Part shown: one piece after another, positions 45,948 through 57,679 of the stretch
How positions within the stretch are numbered: position 1 is the stretch's first letter
Layout: each line of letters begins with the position of its first letter
Made by a program: the position numbers and the translations under genes
DNA from: Anaeramoeba ignava
Taxonomy: Eukaryota; Metamonada; Anaeramoebidae
Assembly (NCBI GenBank): GCA_028826165.1
Contig: JAPDFW010000106.1
Span: forward strand, 1 to 64,000
DNA: 64,000 nucleotides
Direction: 5' to 3'
The notes under the pieces: generated by a model
Databases searched by the model: none
What the model was told of the DNA's origin: nothing
The model's input: the letters and a program-made list of their open reading frames with translations, nothing else

Positions 45948-48940
45948 TTAATAAAGTTGAAAAACTTTATAAGGATTATCAAAATTAATTTTTGGATTAT
46001 TATCATAAATTGATAAAGTTTTCTGATCCCAATCAAAAATAGAAGTTGTAATTGTTTTAGCAGAATCTGGAGGAATTGCATCTCTATAAATTGGCCATTG
46101 AGTATCTTGAGTATCACCCAAAATATCAACAATTCCTTGAGCTAAATTAGGATTATTCAATGGAGATCCAATTTCTTCAGCTCTTTTTAAACGATGAACA
46201 GAACTTTCATCAGTATATTGAGAAACATTCAAACGAAGAAACATATTGAAATGTTCGGAATAGTTATTTTGAGTAACTTCAAGAACATTCATTAATGTAT
46301 AATTTGGATCATCGTTATTTGATTTTAAAAATGGATCAAAAGTTGTGTTTTGACAATAAGAAGAAGCAGCTTCAATATTGTAAATTTTTTTTGTGTTTCC
46401 ATCTAAAACATTGAGTGAGAATCCTGAAGCAATTGAAGAATTTTTGATTTTGGAAATCATTTCATCAAAACTAGTTGAAGTGAGTGTATCTCTTGCAATA
46501 AAACTTCTTGCATGTCCTCCAATTTGAACACATTTTGGAAATACTGCATTCATTGAAAACATTAGATTGTGATCATTGAATCCATATGCAATTCCCCATA
46601 AACTTCCAGGATACATGAATGTGAAATAGTTGTTTGCTTCGTTTGAAGTTGTTCCTGTTTGATTTACAAATACAAATGCACTTGTATCTGTGATGTTGAT
46701 ATTTGCATCTTCGTTGTGACCTAATATTACTTTTTGATCATTTATAAGAACATCAGAACAAGCTTCAAGTTCTGGTTGTGGGAAAGGACTAATTTTGATT
46801 TTGATTTAGATTTAGATTTTGATTTTGATTTTGATTTAGATTTTGATTTTGAATTTGAATTTGAATTTGAATTTGAATTTGAATTTGAATTTGAATTTGA
46901 ATTTGAATTTGAATTTGAATTTGAATTTGAATTTGAATTTGAATTTGAATTTGAATTTGAATTTGAATTTGAATTTGAATTTGAATTTGAATTTGAATTT
47001 GAATTTGAATTTGAATTTGAATTTGAATTTGATTTTGATTTTGATTTTGATTTTGATTTAGATTTAGATTTATATTTAGATTTATATTTTGATTTTGATT
47101 TATATTTATATTTATATTTATATTTATATTTATATTTATATTTATATTTATATTTATATTTATATTTAGATTTAGAATTATATTTATATTTAGAATTATA
47201 TTTATATTTAGAATTATATTTATATTTATATTTATATTTATATTTATATTTATATTTATATTTATATTTATATTTATATTTATATTTAGATTTATATTTA
47301 TATTTTTATTTTAATTTATATTTTTATTTATATTTATATTTATATTTATATTTATATTTATATTTATATTTATATTTTATATTTATATTTATATTTATAT
47401 TTATATTTATATTTATATTTATATTTATATTTATATTTATATTTATATTTATATTTATATTTATATTTATATTTATATTTATATTTATATTTATATTTAT
47501 ATTTTATATTTATATTTATATTTATATTTATATTTATATTTATATTTTATATTTAGATTTATATTTATATTTATATTTATATATTTATATTTATATTTTA
47601 TATTTATATTTATATTTATATTTTAATTTTATATTTTAAATATTTATATTTTTATATTTTTATATTTATATTTATATTTATATTTATATTTTATTTTATT
47701 TATATTTAGATTTTATATTTATATTTATGTTTATATTTATATTTATATTTATATTTTTTTTATATTTTATTTTTATATTTATATTTTATTTTATATTTTA
47801 TATTTATATATTTTGAGATTTTTGATTTTTGATTTTGATTTAGATTTTTGGATTTGGATTTAGATTTATATTTATATTTATATTTATAATTATATTTATA
47901 TTTATATTTATATTTATATTTATATTTATTTTATATTTATATTTATATTTATATTTATATTTATATTTATATTTATATTTATATTTATATTTATATTTAT
48001 ATTTATATTTATATTTATATTTATATTTATATTTTAGATTTATATTTAGATTTATATTTATAATTATATTTAATTTTATATTTTGATTTAGATTTAGATT
48101 TAGATTTAGATTTATATTTAGATTTATATTTATATTTATATTTATATTTATATTTATATTTATATTTATTTTTATATTTATATTTATATTTATAATTATA
48201 TTTATATTTATATTTATATTTATATTTATATTTATATTTATATTTATATTTATATTTATATTTATATTTATATTTATATTTTATATTTATATTTATATTT
48301 ATATTTATATTTATATTTATATTTTTATTTATATTTATATTTATATTTATATTTATATTTATATTTATATTTATATTTATATTTATATTTATATTTATAT
48401 TTATATTTATATTTATATTTATATTTATATTTAGATTTAGATTTAGATTTAGATTTAGATTTAGATTTAGATTTAGATTTAGATTTAGATTTAGATTTAG
48501 ATTTTAATTCTAATTTTAATTCTAATTCTAATTTTGATTTTAAGAAAAATTTACTTAACATAATTAATAACAGTTTTTCCAGTTTCAGATTGAACCAACA
48601 AACTTATCTCCAAAGAAAGAGTTAATAAAAAAACTTTATGAAAAGAAACATCAGCACCAGAAGCTAAACCTCTCAATTCATCCATATAATGAGGATATTT
48701 TAGATAATTAGCATCATAAAACTGAGTGTATTCTTCTAAATGATTTTCAAACCAAGGAATAAGAACATAATTTAAAACTGCACTTTCTTCAAAATATTTA
48801 TAAATTCTTTCTTTCATTGCTAATCCAATTTGTTTTCCAATTTCAAAATGATCTGGTGATTTAACTTCTATTGTTGGAATTGATTTTGTAATTGAAATTA
48901 AAAATAAAAATAAAAAGCAAAAAAAGATAAAAGAATTCAT
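45948..48940 (-). CDS. Secreted C45-type acyltransferase/peptidase, 2 exons
   Basis: Exon 1 is 48555-48940 and exon 2 is 45948-46788; GT...AG joining gives 408 aa. A hydrophobic signal peptide occupies residues about 1-20. Exon 1 carries [15 protein letters not shown] and [20 protein letters not shown], typical of the acyl-CoA:6-aminopenicillanic acid acyltransferase (peptidase C45, Ntn-hydrolase) family. Exon 2 starts [17 protein letters not shown] and [10 protein letters not shown]; the Cys in EACSDV is the likely self-processing nucleophile, and [12 protein letters not shown] follows later. Known: family members cleave or form amide bonds after autocatalytic maturation. Several NxS/T sites fit secretion or a lysosome-like compartment. 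Same strand as the CAP gene upstream. The exact substrate cannot be read from sequence. Confidence 0.87.
46789..48554 (-). repeat. 1,766-bp intron made of hexamer microsatellites
   Basis: The only intron of the C45 gene. On the + strand it is a (GAATTT)n array at about 46849-47030, then (TTTATA)n from about 47090 to 48430 with TTTAGA and TTTATT interruptions, then (TTTAGA)n at about 48430-48505. The donor is GTTAA|GTAAAT and the acceptor AAATTAG|TCC. Long EFEFEF, LYLYLY and SKSKSK frames here are repeat artefacts. Confidence 0.9.
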
Positions 48941-49094
48941 TTTGTTTTTGTTTTGAAAAAAATGAAAAAAATTTTATTTAAAATTCGGAACAAAATAATT
49001 TATTTTTTTTTTGGATTTAATTTGATTTATTTTTTAAATAATTTATGTTTTGTTTTGTTTTTGTTTTTGTTTTTGTTTTTGTTTTTGTTTTTGT

Positions 49095-49125
<31 letters not shown>

Positions 49126-49177
49126 GTTTTTTTTTGTTTTGTTTTTTTTTGTTTTGTTTTGAAAAAAATTTTTCAAT
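48941..49177. repeat. Short intergenic region with a (GTTTTT)n tract
   Basis: Spacer between the CAP stop and the C45 start. 49043-49162 is mostly GTTTTT and GTTTT repeat. No gene is seen. Confidence 0.8.
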
Positions 49178-50449
49178 TTAAATTAATTGAACTGTTTCTG
49201 TTTCCAATTCCAAAGTGTCTTCATTCAAAAAAGATTTATAAACTTCAGGCAAACGATATTCTTTCTCAACAATAACATCTGGATCATCTTCAAGTGCCTC
49301 ATTAACAATCAAAAACAACTCAGTTGAAGTAGCAGAAATGATCTCAGTTGTCAAAGTGGAATCTGATAAATACGTTTTAATATGATTTGAGTTTTCGATT
49401 GTAATAGAAGGTGTTTTTTGCTTTACTCTCAACTCGATATTGTAAGAATTCAAAACAGAAGCGCCAGTCAAAGTTTTTTCGAAAATAACTGCGCATTGTT
49501 CGCAATGATCAACAACCACACTACTCACCATTCCTTGAACAAGAACAACAGTGTTTTTGCAGTTGAACACGCAAACATTTTGTTTGTGATTAACGTCATC
49601 CAAAATAATTCCATCCGAGCGGTTTACAAAATTCTCAACGAGCCATTCTTTTCTTATTCTTTTGAACACAGGTTCCTTTTCGGATTTCGGTTTATGAGTA
49701 ACGGAAGAAGTAACGGTTCCAAATTGCTCATTTGCCAGTTCAAAAATGGAATTTTTGCTTTTTTCCCGAAAACTTGATTGGAAGCTTTCGTGCATGTGGA
49801 AAAGGTTTGCGATGTGGAATTCTCGCTTGCTTTCTTGATCCTCTTTTTCATCCTCAATATCCTTTTCATATTCAAAATCGAAATCCTCCTCATCTTTAAG
49901 TGTGTTCCATTGGATTCCGTTGTCGAAATGCTGGCCAATTAACGCTGCAAGTTCCTTGGCCATTGTAATAAAGGCAGAGCCCCATTTATAGGCTAAAGGA
50001 TCGGATGTTTTTGATTCACGAATAATTTTATTTGCATGATACATTGAAGACTCTAAATAATTATGTGCATATTCTTTTATATTGCTACGAAAAGGTACGA
50101 AACCCATTATAGAAGTTGCGTCTGCTAACGCAAGAACCATGTCAAAGTAATCTGATGATCTGTGTGAGTTTTTGTAGTTGCTCACGTTCATTATTACATC
50201 GCTAATCGGTTGGTATACTTTTTCTAGTATGTTTTTGCTGAATGGTTCTTGATATTTTTTTGCATATTCAAGTAAATCGATAATTGATTCAATTCCAAAT
50301 TTGAAAAAATCACAAAGAATTGCAATTTCACCTCCAATTTCTTGTGAAATTGCAATAAATGGGTCGAGATGAATTTGGATGAATTCTTGAATAACAGAAA
50401 TTTGATTTTGATTTAAATTTTGATTTAAATTTTCTTTTTGATTTTCCAT
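49178..50449 (-). CDS. CAP: Cyclase-associated protein (actin-regulating CAP)
   Basis: One 423-aa exon. The N-terminal helical-folded domain (residues about 15-185) shows IGGEIAILCDFF, SSDYFDMVLALADATSIMGFV, SSMYHANKIIRESK and GIQWNTL, matching the CAP pattern. The C-terminal beta-helix CARP domain (about 265-405) shows RKEWLVENFVNRSDGIIL, KQNVCVFNCKNTVVLVQG, SVVVDHCEQCAVIF and LPEVYKSF. Known: CAP speeds cofilin-driven actin filament turnover and recharges G-actin with ATP. Odd: the middle, where animal and yeast CAP carry polyproline and a WH2 motif, is a short acidic then basic linker with no proline run. It uses more G/C-ending codons than its neighbours and lacks introns, as highly expressed genes often do. 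Confidence 0.9.
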   Translation of the reverse strand: MENQKENLNQNLNQNQISVIQEFIQIHLDPFIAISQEIGGEIAILCDFFKFGIESIIDLLEYAKKYQEPFSKNILEKVYQPISDVIMNVSNYKNSHRSSDYFDMVLALADATSIMGFVPFRSNIKEYAHNYLESSMYHANKIIRESKTSDPLAYKWGSAFITMAKELAALIGQHFDNGIQWNTLKDEEDFDFEYEKDIEDEKEDQESKREFHIANLFHMHESFQSSFREKSKNSIFELANEQFGTVTSSVTHKPKSEKEPVFKRIRKEWLVENFVNRSDGIILDDVNHKQNVCVFNCKNTVVLVQGMVSSVVVDHCEQCAVIFEKTLTGASVLNSYNIELRVKQKTPSITIENSNHIKTYLSDSTLTTEIISATSTELFLIVNEALEDDPDVIVEKEYRLPEVYKSFLNEDTLELETETVQLI

Positions 50450-50552
50450 TATTTTAATTTAAGAAGAAGAAGAAGAAAAATGAATTTTTAAAAAATTAAA
50501 AAAAATTTTTTATTTTAGAATACAAAAAAAAAAAGTTTTTATTTATACAATT

Positions 50553-51278
50553 TTATAAATGATTTCTTAAATTCTTTCTTTGACCTTTTTTTCTTTTTTT
50601 GCTTTTCTTCTTTTCTGAATTTACTTTTTTAATTTTTTTTGGATTAGATTTTGAATTAGATTTTGAATTAGATTTTGAATTGGATTTTGAATTGGATTTT
50701 GAATTGGATTTTGAATTGGATTTTGAATTGGATTTTGAATTATTTTTTCCATTTTCATCCGGATAAGGAAAATTTTTAGATTTTAAATAAATATCACAAT
50801 AATGCTTCTCACATTGTTTTGCAGACTTGGAACCTACGTGTGAAGCAATAACTCCCCAATTCCCAAAACCATGTAATTTAATTGCATCAAGAAGTAAAAT
50901 TTCTTCAAGAAAATCCCAATTTGGAGTAAAAATGACTAATCTTTTACCAGAAATGACTAAATATGAGTGTTCTTTTTTATGTTTATGATTTTCTTTTCCT
51001 TTTGAAAAGCAATCAATACAAATATCCACATCAACACAAGTTGCACATCTAATATGAACACTATCTGTAATATCCTTTCCACAAAAATCACAATAAAAAC
51101 CTGTTGAACGTTTAATCTTTTGTCTAATAATTTATTTTTAAGTTAAAATTTTGCATTTTGATTGAAAAAAATTTTTTGATTTAATTTTTTAATTTTAATT
51201 TTAATTTTTGTTTTTGTTTTTCTTCTTTTCTTTTTTAATTTGTTAATTTTAAATTATATTTTTTACTTACTTTGACAT
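50553..51278 (-). CDS. ADA2-like ZZ-SANT protein with an 8-nt first exon
   Basis: Exon 1 (51271-51278) is just ATGTCAAA, followed by a GTAAGT donor. Exon 2 is 51123-50553, after an ATTATTAG acceptor; total 192 aa. Exon 2 begins KIKRSTGFYCDFCGKDITDS, then IRCATCVDVDICIDCFSKG, a ZZ zinc finger. It continues with LVIFTPNWDFLEEILLLDAI, LHGFGNWGVIASHVGSKSAKQ and CEKHYCDIYLKSKNFPYP, the SANT domain and linker of ADA2. Known: ADA2 activates the GCN5 acetyltransferase in SAGA/ADA complexes. Odd: after the SANT domain there is only an NSKSNSKS tract and a Lys-rich end; the ADA2 middle region and SWIRM domain are missing, and there are only about 100 bases before the CAP gene. The in-frame stop just upstream of exon 2 supports the tiny exon. 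Confidence 0.83.
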
Positions 51279-52674
51279 TTATAAATTAATTTTTTGTTTT
51301 TGTTTTTGATAAAATAAAATTAATTTTTTCTATTTTTTTTTTGTTTTTTTTTTTAATTTAAAAAGGAGAAAATCTTCTTTTTTTTCTTCTTTTTTTTTTT
51401 AAATTAAAAAAAATTAAAAAATTAAAAAAATCTTTATTATTTTAATTATTTTTCAATTATTATAAAGTTTTAATTTAATCTAAATTATTATAATCTTTTT
51501 TAATATTTTATTTTGAATTGATTTATCAATTTCAAATATATTTAAATAATTTAATAAAAATCTTTTTTGTTAATTAAAATATTTCTAAGATTAATTTTTT
51601 CTTTTTTTCTCTTTTAAAAAGAATTGAAATAAATAATGGATATTAAAAATGGTTATCTATACTTTATGGGTTTGAGAAATAATTTTTATTCTAATTAAAT
51701 TTCTTTTTATTGATTAAATATTTGTGATTGTTTATTTTGTAATTTTTGGATCATGAAAACATAAAATTGGAAATATTTTATTTTAATCATTATATTAAAA
51801 TTTTTTTTCTTTTTTAAAAGATAATACTTGATTTAATTTGTTTTTCAATTAAATTTTGACATGAACAAAAATGAAAAAAAATGAAAAAATGAAATTTAAA
51901 AAAATTGGAAAGTAAAAAAATCCAAATTTGATATCCAAAATTCTAATTTATAAATTAATTTAAAAATATAATTTCTAAAATAATTTTATGTTTAAATAAT
52001 AATTTATTGTTTTAGATTTAAATATTTTCTTATTTAAATATTTAACATATAAATATAAAAAATGAAAATAGATTTAATTTGATATTTAATTTATAAATTA
52101 ATTTAAAATATAATTTAACATTTAATTTTATGTTTAAAATAATAATTTAATGTTTTAAATTTAAATATTTTCTTATTTAAATATTTAACATATAATTATA
52201 AAAAATAAGAATAAGTTTAATTTAATATTTAATTTATAAATTAATTTAAAAATATAATTTAATATTTAATTTTATTATTAAAATAATAATTTATTGTTTT
52301 AGATTTAAATATTTTATTATCTAAATATTTAACATATAAATATAAAAAATAAGAATAGATTTAATTTAATATTTAATTTATAAATTAATTTAGAAATATA
52401 ATTTAATATTCAATTTTATTATTAAAATAATAATTTAATGTTTTAGATTTAAATATAAAAGTAGAATGAAATTTTGTTTTATTTTTTTTAATTTTTGAAA
52501 TTGAAAAAAGAAAAATGAAATGAAAAGAAGGAATTTGAATTGAAATTGGAATTGAAATTGAAATTGAAATTGGAATTGAAAAAAGAAAAATGAAATGAAA
52601 AGAAGGAATTTGAATTGAAATTGAAATTGAAATTTGAATTGGAATTGGAATTGAAATTGAAATTGAATTTGGAA
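51279..52674. repeat. Intergenic region with 143-bp satellite cluster 5 and a GAAATT-type tract
   Basis: 51279-51940 is T-rich and A-rich sequence with no gene seen. 51945-52465 holds about three and a half copies of the 143-bp satellite. 52496-52674 is GAAATT/GGAATT-type hexamer repeat with GAAAAAAGAAAAATGAAATG interspersed, ending at the stop of the FG-GAP gene. Confidence 0.8.
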
Positions 52675-55401
52675 TTAAATATCCAAATTATCTTGAAGTT
52701 CTTGTTCTTCTTCGTTTTCTTTGATAATTTCTTTGATAATTTGTTTTCTTCTTTTTTTCTTATATAAAATAATTCCAAGAATAATTATTGAAATAATAAC
52801 AATAATTGGAATAATTATACCTAAACTTATTACTGTTATTTTTGAATTATCATTAGGTTCATTTGTTGATGATATTGTAATTGAAGTTGTTGAATTAATT
52901 CCTGAATATTGATTAACTAAACAATTTAAATCAGCTGATGAATAAACTGAAATTTCATAATATTCTCCTCCTTTTAATCCTGAAGAAACTGAATAATTTG
53001 TTGTTAAATTTGTTAAGCAAATTGAAGTTGAATTATAAGTAAATGAATATGCTTTTAATCCACTTGATAAAATTAATGAATCCCAATTACATTCAAATCC
53101 ATTAATTATTGAATAACAATTTAATGAAGTAATATTTCCTAATTTAGCTCTTGTTGAAATAATTGAACTAGGTAATCCTAAATATGGCGTTTCACAATTT
53201 AAATCTGAACATCCTCTAATTGAAATATTATATTCAATATTTCCTGATATTCCACTTATTATTCCAATTACTTCATTTCCACTTAAATCAAGAGATGTGA
53301 ATTTTTCCCAATTTGTTTTATTATCAAGTGAAATTGAATAATTATTTGCATTTATTAATTTTGTGAAATTAAATTCAATTTCTTCAATTTTGGAAATTGT
53401 TTCATAAATTATTGGAGATGGTAAATTATCAGTTTTAATTGAAATTGATGAAATATATCCACATTTTCCATTTGAATTACATGCTGATATATTGATTTGA
53501 TATTGTTGATTTGGGAATTGAACTGTAAATTGTTGATTTGATGAAGTTGGTTGATAATTTCCTGAATCATTTTGAGAAATTGATTGATAAGTAAAATTAT
53601 AATAAAATGGAATTGAACAATTAATTGGTTGATTCCAATTACAATTAATATCGATTGAATTTGAAATTGAACATGTTAAATTTGTAATTTCTCCAAATAT
53701 TAATGAAATTGATGATTCAACAATTTCTCCTTTATCATCTCCTTCACACTCATGTGTTCTACATCCACAAATTGAAATATTATAATCATTTTCACATTCA
53801 AAATCATTCCAAAAATAATCAAGTGAAGAATTATCAACTGAAATGAAAGATATTAAATCAGGTTCAGATTGAATGAAATAAGAAATATTATAATGATCAA
53901 GATGTGCAATTCCTTCATTGATCTGGACATTTGGATAATCCCAAGTAATATTAATTGAATTATTTGAAGGATTTGATAATTGGAAATCTTTTACAGAATC
54001 AATTTTTGTTGTTAAATTAACAAAAGAAGAAGATTCACCACATTTCATTGATTCATTATCACAAGCATGAATTTGAATTGAATAATATTCATTTCCAGTA
54101 ATATTATCATAAATTGAAGAATTAAATTGTTGATAATAAGCATTCTCATCTTCAAGAATTGGAGAATCAATATCAATCCAATCATATCCATAATTAATTT
54201 GATAAATCAGAGTTGAAGGAAATTCAATTTTATCCCAATAACAATCAAATGATGAAAACAATGATGAACAATTAACAATATTAACTTGAGGAATGAAACT
54301 ACCTTCATAAACAAATGTTTGATTTCCAACAGAAGCTCCAATAACAGTAAAATTTCCATAAATTGAAACAAATTCTGCGAATTGTGAAGCTGAAGGTTGA
54401 TTGAAAATTTGTTCTTGATTCCAAATTGATCCATTATATCTGTAAATAAATGCTTTTTTTGTCTGAGTTCCAATAACAATAACATCTTCATAAATTGAAA
54501 CAGAAGATCCAAAAGTTGTAGCTGATTCATTCAAAATTTGTTCTTCATTCCAAATTGTTCCATTATATCTGTAAATAAATGTTTGATTTGCCTGAGTTCC
54601 AATAACAATAACATCTTCATAAATTGAAACAGACCATCCAAAATCTGTAGCTGATTCATTCAAAACTTGTTCTTGATTCCAAATTGATCCATTATATCTG
54701 TAAATAAATGTTTTTCTTGAATTAGGAGCTCCAATAACAATAACATCTTCATAAATTGAAACAGAAGATCCAAAATTTATAGCTAATTCACTCAAAATTT
54801 GTTCTTCATTCCAAATTGTTCCATTATATCTGTAAATAAATGCTTTATTTCTACTAAAACTAGTTCCAATAACCATAACATCTTCATAAATTGAGGAATG
54901 CCATCCAAACATTGAAGCTGAAGGTTCACTCAAAATTTGTTCTTCATTCCAAATTGTTCCATTATATCTGTAAATAAATGCTTGACTTGAACCATAAGCT
55001 CCAATAACAATAACATCTTTATAAACTGAAGCACTCCATCCAAGCATTGAAGCTGAAGGTTTACTCAAAATTTGTTCAAGTTCAAAATTTGTTCCATTAT
55101 ATCTGTAAATAAATGCTTTTCTTTCAATAGGAGCTCCAATAACAAGAACATCTTTATAAATTGAAACACTTGTTCCAAAACTTCCTGAACCTGAAAATTG
55201 ATCTAATAAATTCCAAATCCAAGCTTCATCTGGAGTAGAATAATATCTTGTTGTTTCTGTTAATAATCTTGTTGTTTCTAATTCTTGAATTATTGTGGAA
55301 ATTGATTTTTGTTGATTTTGATTTTGATTTTGATTTGATTGAATTAAGAAAATATTGATAATTAAGAAAAAGGAAAAGGAAAAGAAAAGATTTAATTTCA
55401 T
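52675..55401 (-). CDS. Integrin-alpha-like FG-GAP receptor, type I membrane protein
   Basis: One 908-aa exon. Signal peptide at about residues 1-22, then an NQ tract. Residues about 70-375 carry seven repeats of about 43 residues of the form SVSIYEDVIVIGTQ, then AFIYRYNGTIWNEEQIL, an FG-GAP-type seven-bladed propeller. Residues about 380-850 are fibronectin-III-like modules with paired Cys and Trp (FDCYWDKI, INCNWNQP, FECNWDSL) and many N-glycosylation sites. A transmembrane helix lies at about 853-880 (GIIIPIIVIISIIILGIIL), followed by KKKRRKQ and a short acidic tail. Known: integrin alpha chains use such a propeller for ligand binding. Inferred: a cell-surface adhesion or recognition receptor. 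It lacks the FxxDxDxxG calcium loops and the GFFKR-type tail of true integrins, so homology is limited to the fold. Confidence 0.85.
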   Translation of the reverse strand: MKLNLFFSFSFFLIINIFLIQSNQNQNQNQQKSISTIIQELETTRLLTETTRYYSTPDEAWIWNLLDQFSGSGSFGTSVSIYKDVLVIGAPIERKAFIYRYNGTNFELEQILSKPSASMLGWSASVYKDVIVIGAYGSSQAFIYRYNGTIWNEEQILSEPSASMFGWHSSIYEDVMVIGTSFSRNKAFIYRYNGTIWNEEQILSELAINFGSSVSIYEDVIVIGAPNSRKTFIYRYNGSIWNQEQVLNESATDFGWSVSIYEDVIVIGTQANQTFIYRYNGTIWNEEQILNESATTFGSSVSIYEDVIVIGTQTKKAFIYRYNGSIWNQEQIFNQPSASQFAEFVSIYGNFTVIGASVGNQTFVYEGSFIPQVNIVNCSSLFSSFDCYWDKIEFPSTLIYQINYGYDWIDIDSPILEDENAYYQQFNSSIYDNITGNEYYSIQIHACDNESMKCGESSSFVNLTTKIDSVKDFQLSNPSNNSINITWDYPNVQINEGIAHLDHYNISYFIQSEPDLISFISVDNSSLDYFWNDFECENDYNISICGCRTHECEGDDKGEIVESSISLIFGEITNLTCSISNSIDINCNWNQPINCSIPFYYNFTYQSISQNDSGNYQPTSSNQQFTVQFPNQQYQINISACNSNGKCGYISSISIKTDNLPSPIIYETISKIEEIEFNFTKLINANNYSISLDNKTNWEKFTSLDLSGNEVIGIISGISGNIEYNISIRGCSDLNCETPYLGLPSSIISTRAKLGNITSLNCYSIINGFECNWDSLILSSGLKAYSFTYNSTSICLTNLTTNYSVSSGLKGGEYYEISVYSSADLNCLVNQYSGINSTTSITISSTNEPNDNSKITVISLGIIIPIIVIISIIILGIILYKKKRRKQIIKEIIKENEEEQELQDNLDI

Positions 55402-57507
55402 TTTTGTTTCTTTTTTGTTTTGTTAACTATTTTATTTTAAAAATAAATAAATAAGAAATTAATAGAAAATGAGTTTATTTTTGTGTGTTTATTAGGTAAA
55501 AAAATTATTTTTTTTCTTACTTTTTTGTTCTTGTTTTTGTTTGAAAGAAAAAAAGAATAAGAAAAGAAAAAATGATTAATTTTTTTTTAATTAAATAAAA
55601 TTGAGAAAAAAAAATGATTATTTTGTTTATTCTTTTAATTAAAAAATTGAATAAATGAATTTAAAATTAAAATTAAATTATATTTTAGGAATAATTTTTT
55701 ATTATTAATTAATGATAATTTCTATTTAAATTAATGAATAAATTTTAATTTAAATTTTCCAAAAAAAAGAAAAAGAAATTTAATAAGAATTTAATAAGAA
55801 TTTAATAAGAAAAAGAAAAAGAATTTTATTTCTAATTATTAATTAAATCTAAATTAAATCTTAATTAAATCTAAATTAAATCTAAATAAAATCTAAATTA
55901 AAAATTTGATTCAAATTTATTTCTTTTTCTTTTTAAAAATATAAAAAAATAAGAATAAGTTTAATTTAATATTTAATTTATAAATTAATCTAAAAATATA
56001 ATTTAATATTTAATTTTATTATTAAAATAATAATTTAATGTTTTAAATTTAAATATTTTATTATTTAAATATTTAACATATAAATATAAAAATGAGAATA
56101 GATTTAATTTAATATTTAATTTATAAATTAATTAAAAATATAATTTAATAATCAATTTTATTATTAAAATATTAATTTATTATTTTAGATTTAAATATTT
56201 TCTTATTTAAATATTTAACATATAAATATAAAAAAATAGGAATAGTTTTAATTTAATATTTAATTTATAAATTAATTAAAAATATAATTTAATATTTAAT
56301 TTTATGTTTAAAATAATAATTTAATGTTTTAGATTTAAATATTTTATTATTTAAATATTTAACATATAAATATAAAAATGAGAATAGATTTGATTTAATA
56401 TTTAATTTATAAATTAATTTAGAAATATAATTTCTAAAATAATTTTATTATTAAAATAATAATTTATTGTTTTAAATTTAAATATTTTATTATTTAAGAA
56501 TTTAACATATAAATATAAAAAATAAGAATAGATTTAATTTAATATTTAATTTATAAATTATTTTAAAAATATAATTTAATAATCAATTTTATGTTTAAAA
56601 TAATAATTTAATGTTTTAGATTTAAATATTTTCTTATTTAAATATTTAACATATAAATATAAAAAATGAGAATAGATTTAATTTAATATTTAATTTATAA
56701 ATTAATTTAAAAATATAATTTAATATTTAATTTTATGTTTAAAATAATAATTTAATGTTTTAGATTTAAATATTTTATTATTTAAATATTTAACATATAA
56801 ATATAGAAAATAAAAATAAGTTTAATTTAATATTTAATTAATAAAATAATTTAAAAATATAATTTAATAATTAATTTTATTATTAAAATAATAATTTAAT
56901 GTTTTAGATTTAAATATTTTATTATTTAAATATTTAACATATAAATATAAAAATGGGAATAGATTTGATTTAATATTTAATTTATAAATTAATTTAAAAA
57001 TATAATTTCTAAAAATAATTTTATGTTTAAAATAATAATTTATTGTTTTAGATTTAAATATTTTATTATTTAAATATTTAACATATAAATATAAAAATGA
57101 GAATAAATTTAATTTAATATTTAATTTATAAAATAATTTAAAAATATAATTTAATATTTAATTTTATTATTAAAATAATAATTTAATGTTTTAAATTTAA
57201 ATATTTTATTATTTAAATATTTAACATAAAAATATAAAAAATGAAAATAGATTTAATTTAATATTTAATTTATAAATTAATTTAAAAATATAATTTAATA
57301 TTTAATTTTATGTTTAAAATAATAATTTAATGTTTTAGATTTAAATATTTTATTATTTAAATATTTACCAAATAAATATAAAAAATGAGAATAGATTTAA
57401 TTTAATATTTAATTTATAAATTAATTTAAAAATATAATTTAATATTTAATTTTATTATTAAAATATTAATTTAATGTTTTAGATTTAAATATTTTATTAT
57501 TTAAAAA
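55402..57507. repeat. Intergenic region with 143-bp satellite cluster 6
   Basis: 55402-55930 is AT-rich, with AATCTAAATTAAATC-type repeats near its end and no gene seen. From 55930 to about 57490 there are about eleven copies of the 143-bp satellite, leading into the conserved 3' flank of gene D. Confidence 0.88.
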
Positions 57508-57679
57508 TATGATGTTTTTTGAATTTGTGTTTTGAGTTAGTTTTGTTGATTTTTTATTCTAAAATTCTTTTAAAAATTCTTTCTCAAAATTGAATAAAAA
57601 ATTTAATTAGTTTGTTATTGTGGTTTTCATTTTTTCTTTTTTAAAAAATAGAATTAAAAAGAAATCCTTTTTTTTTTGC

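Noticed and set aside
46734-47639. 301-aa + strand frame rich in EFEFEF and LYLYLY
   Set aside because: Lies antisense in the hexamer intron of the C45 gene; a 6-bp repeat without stops is open by chance.
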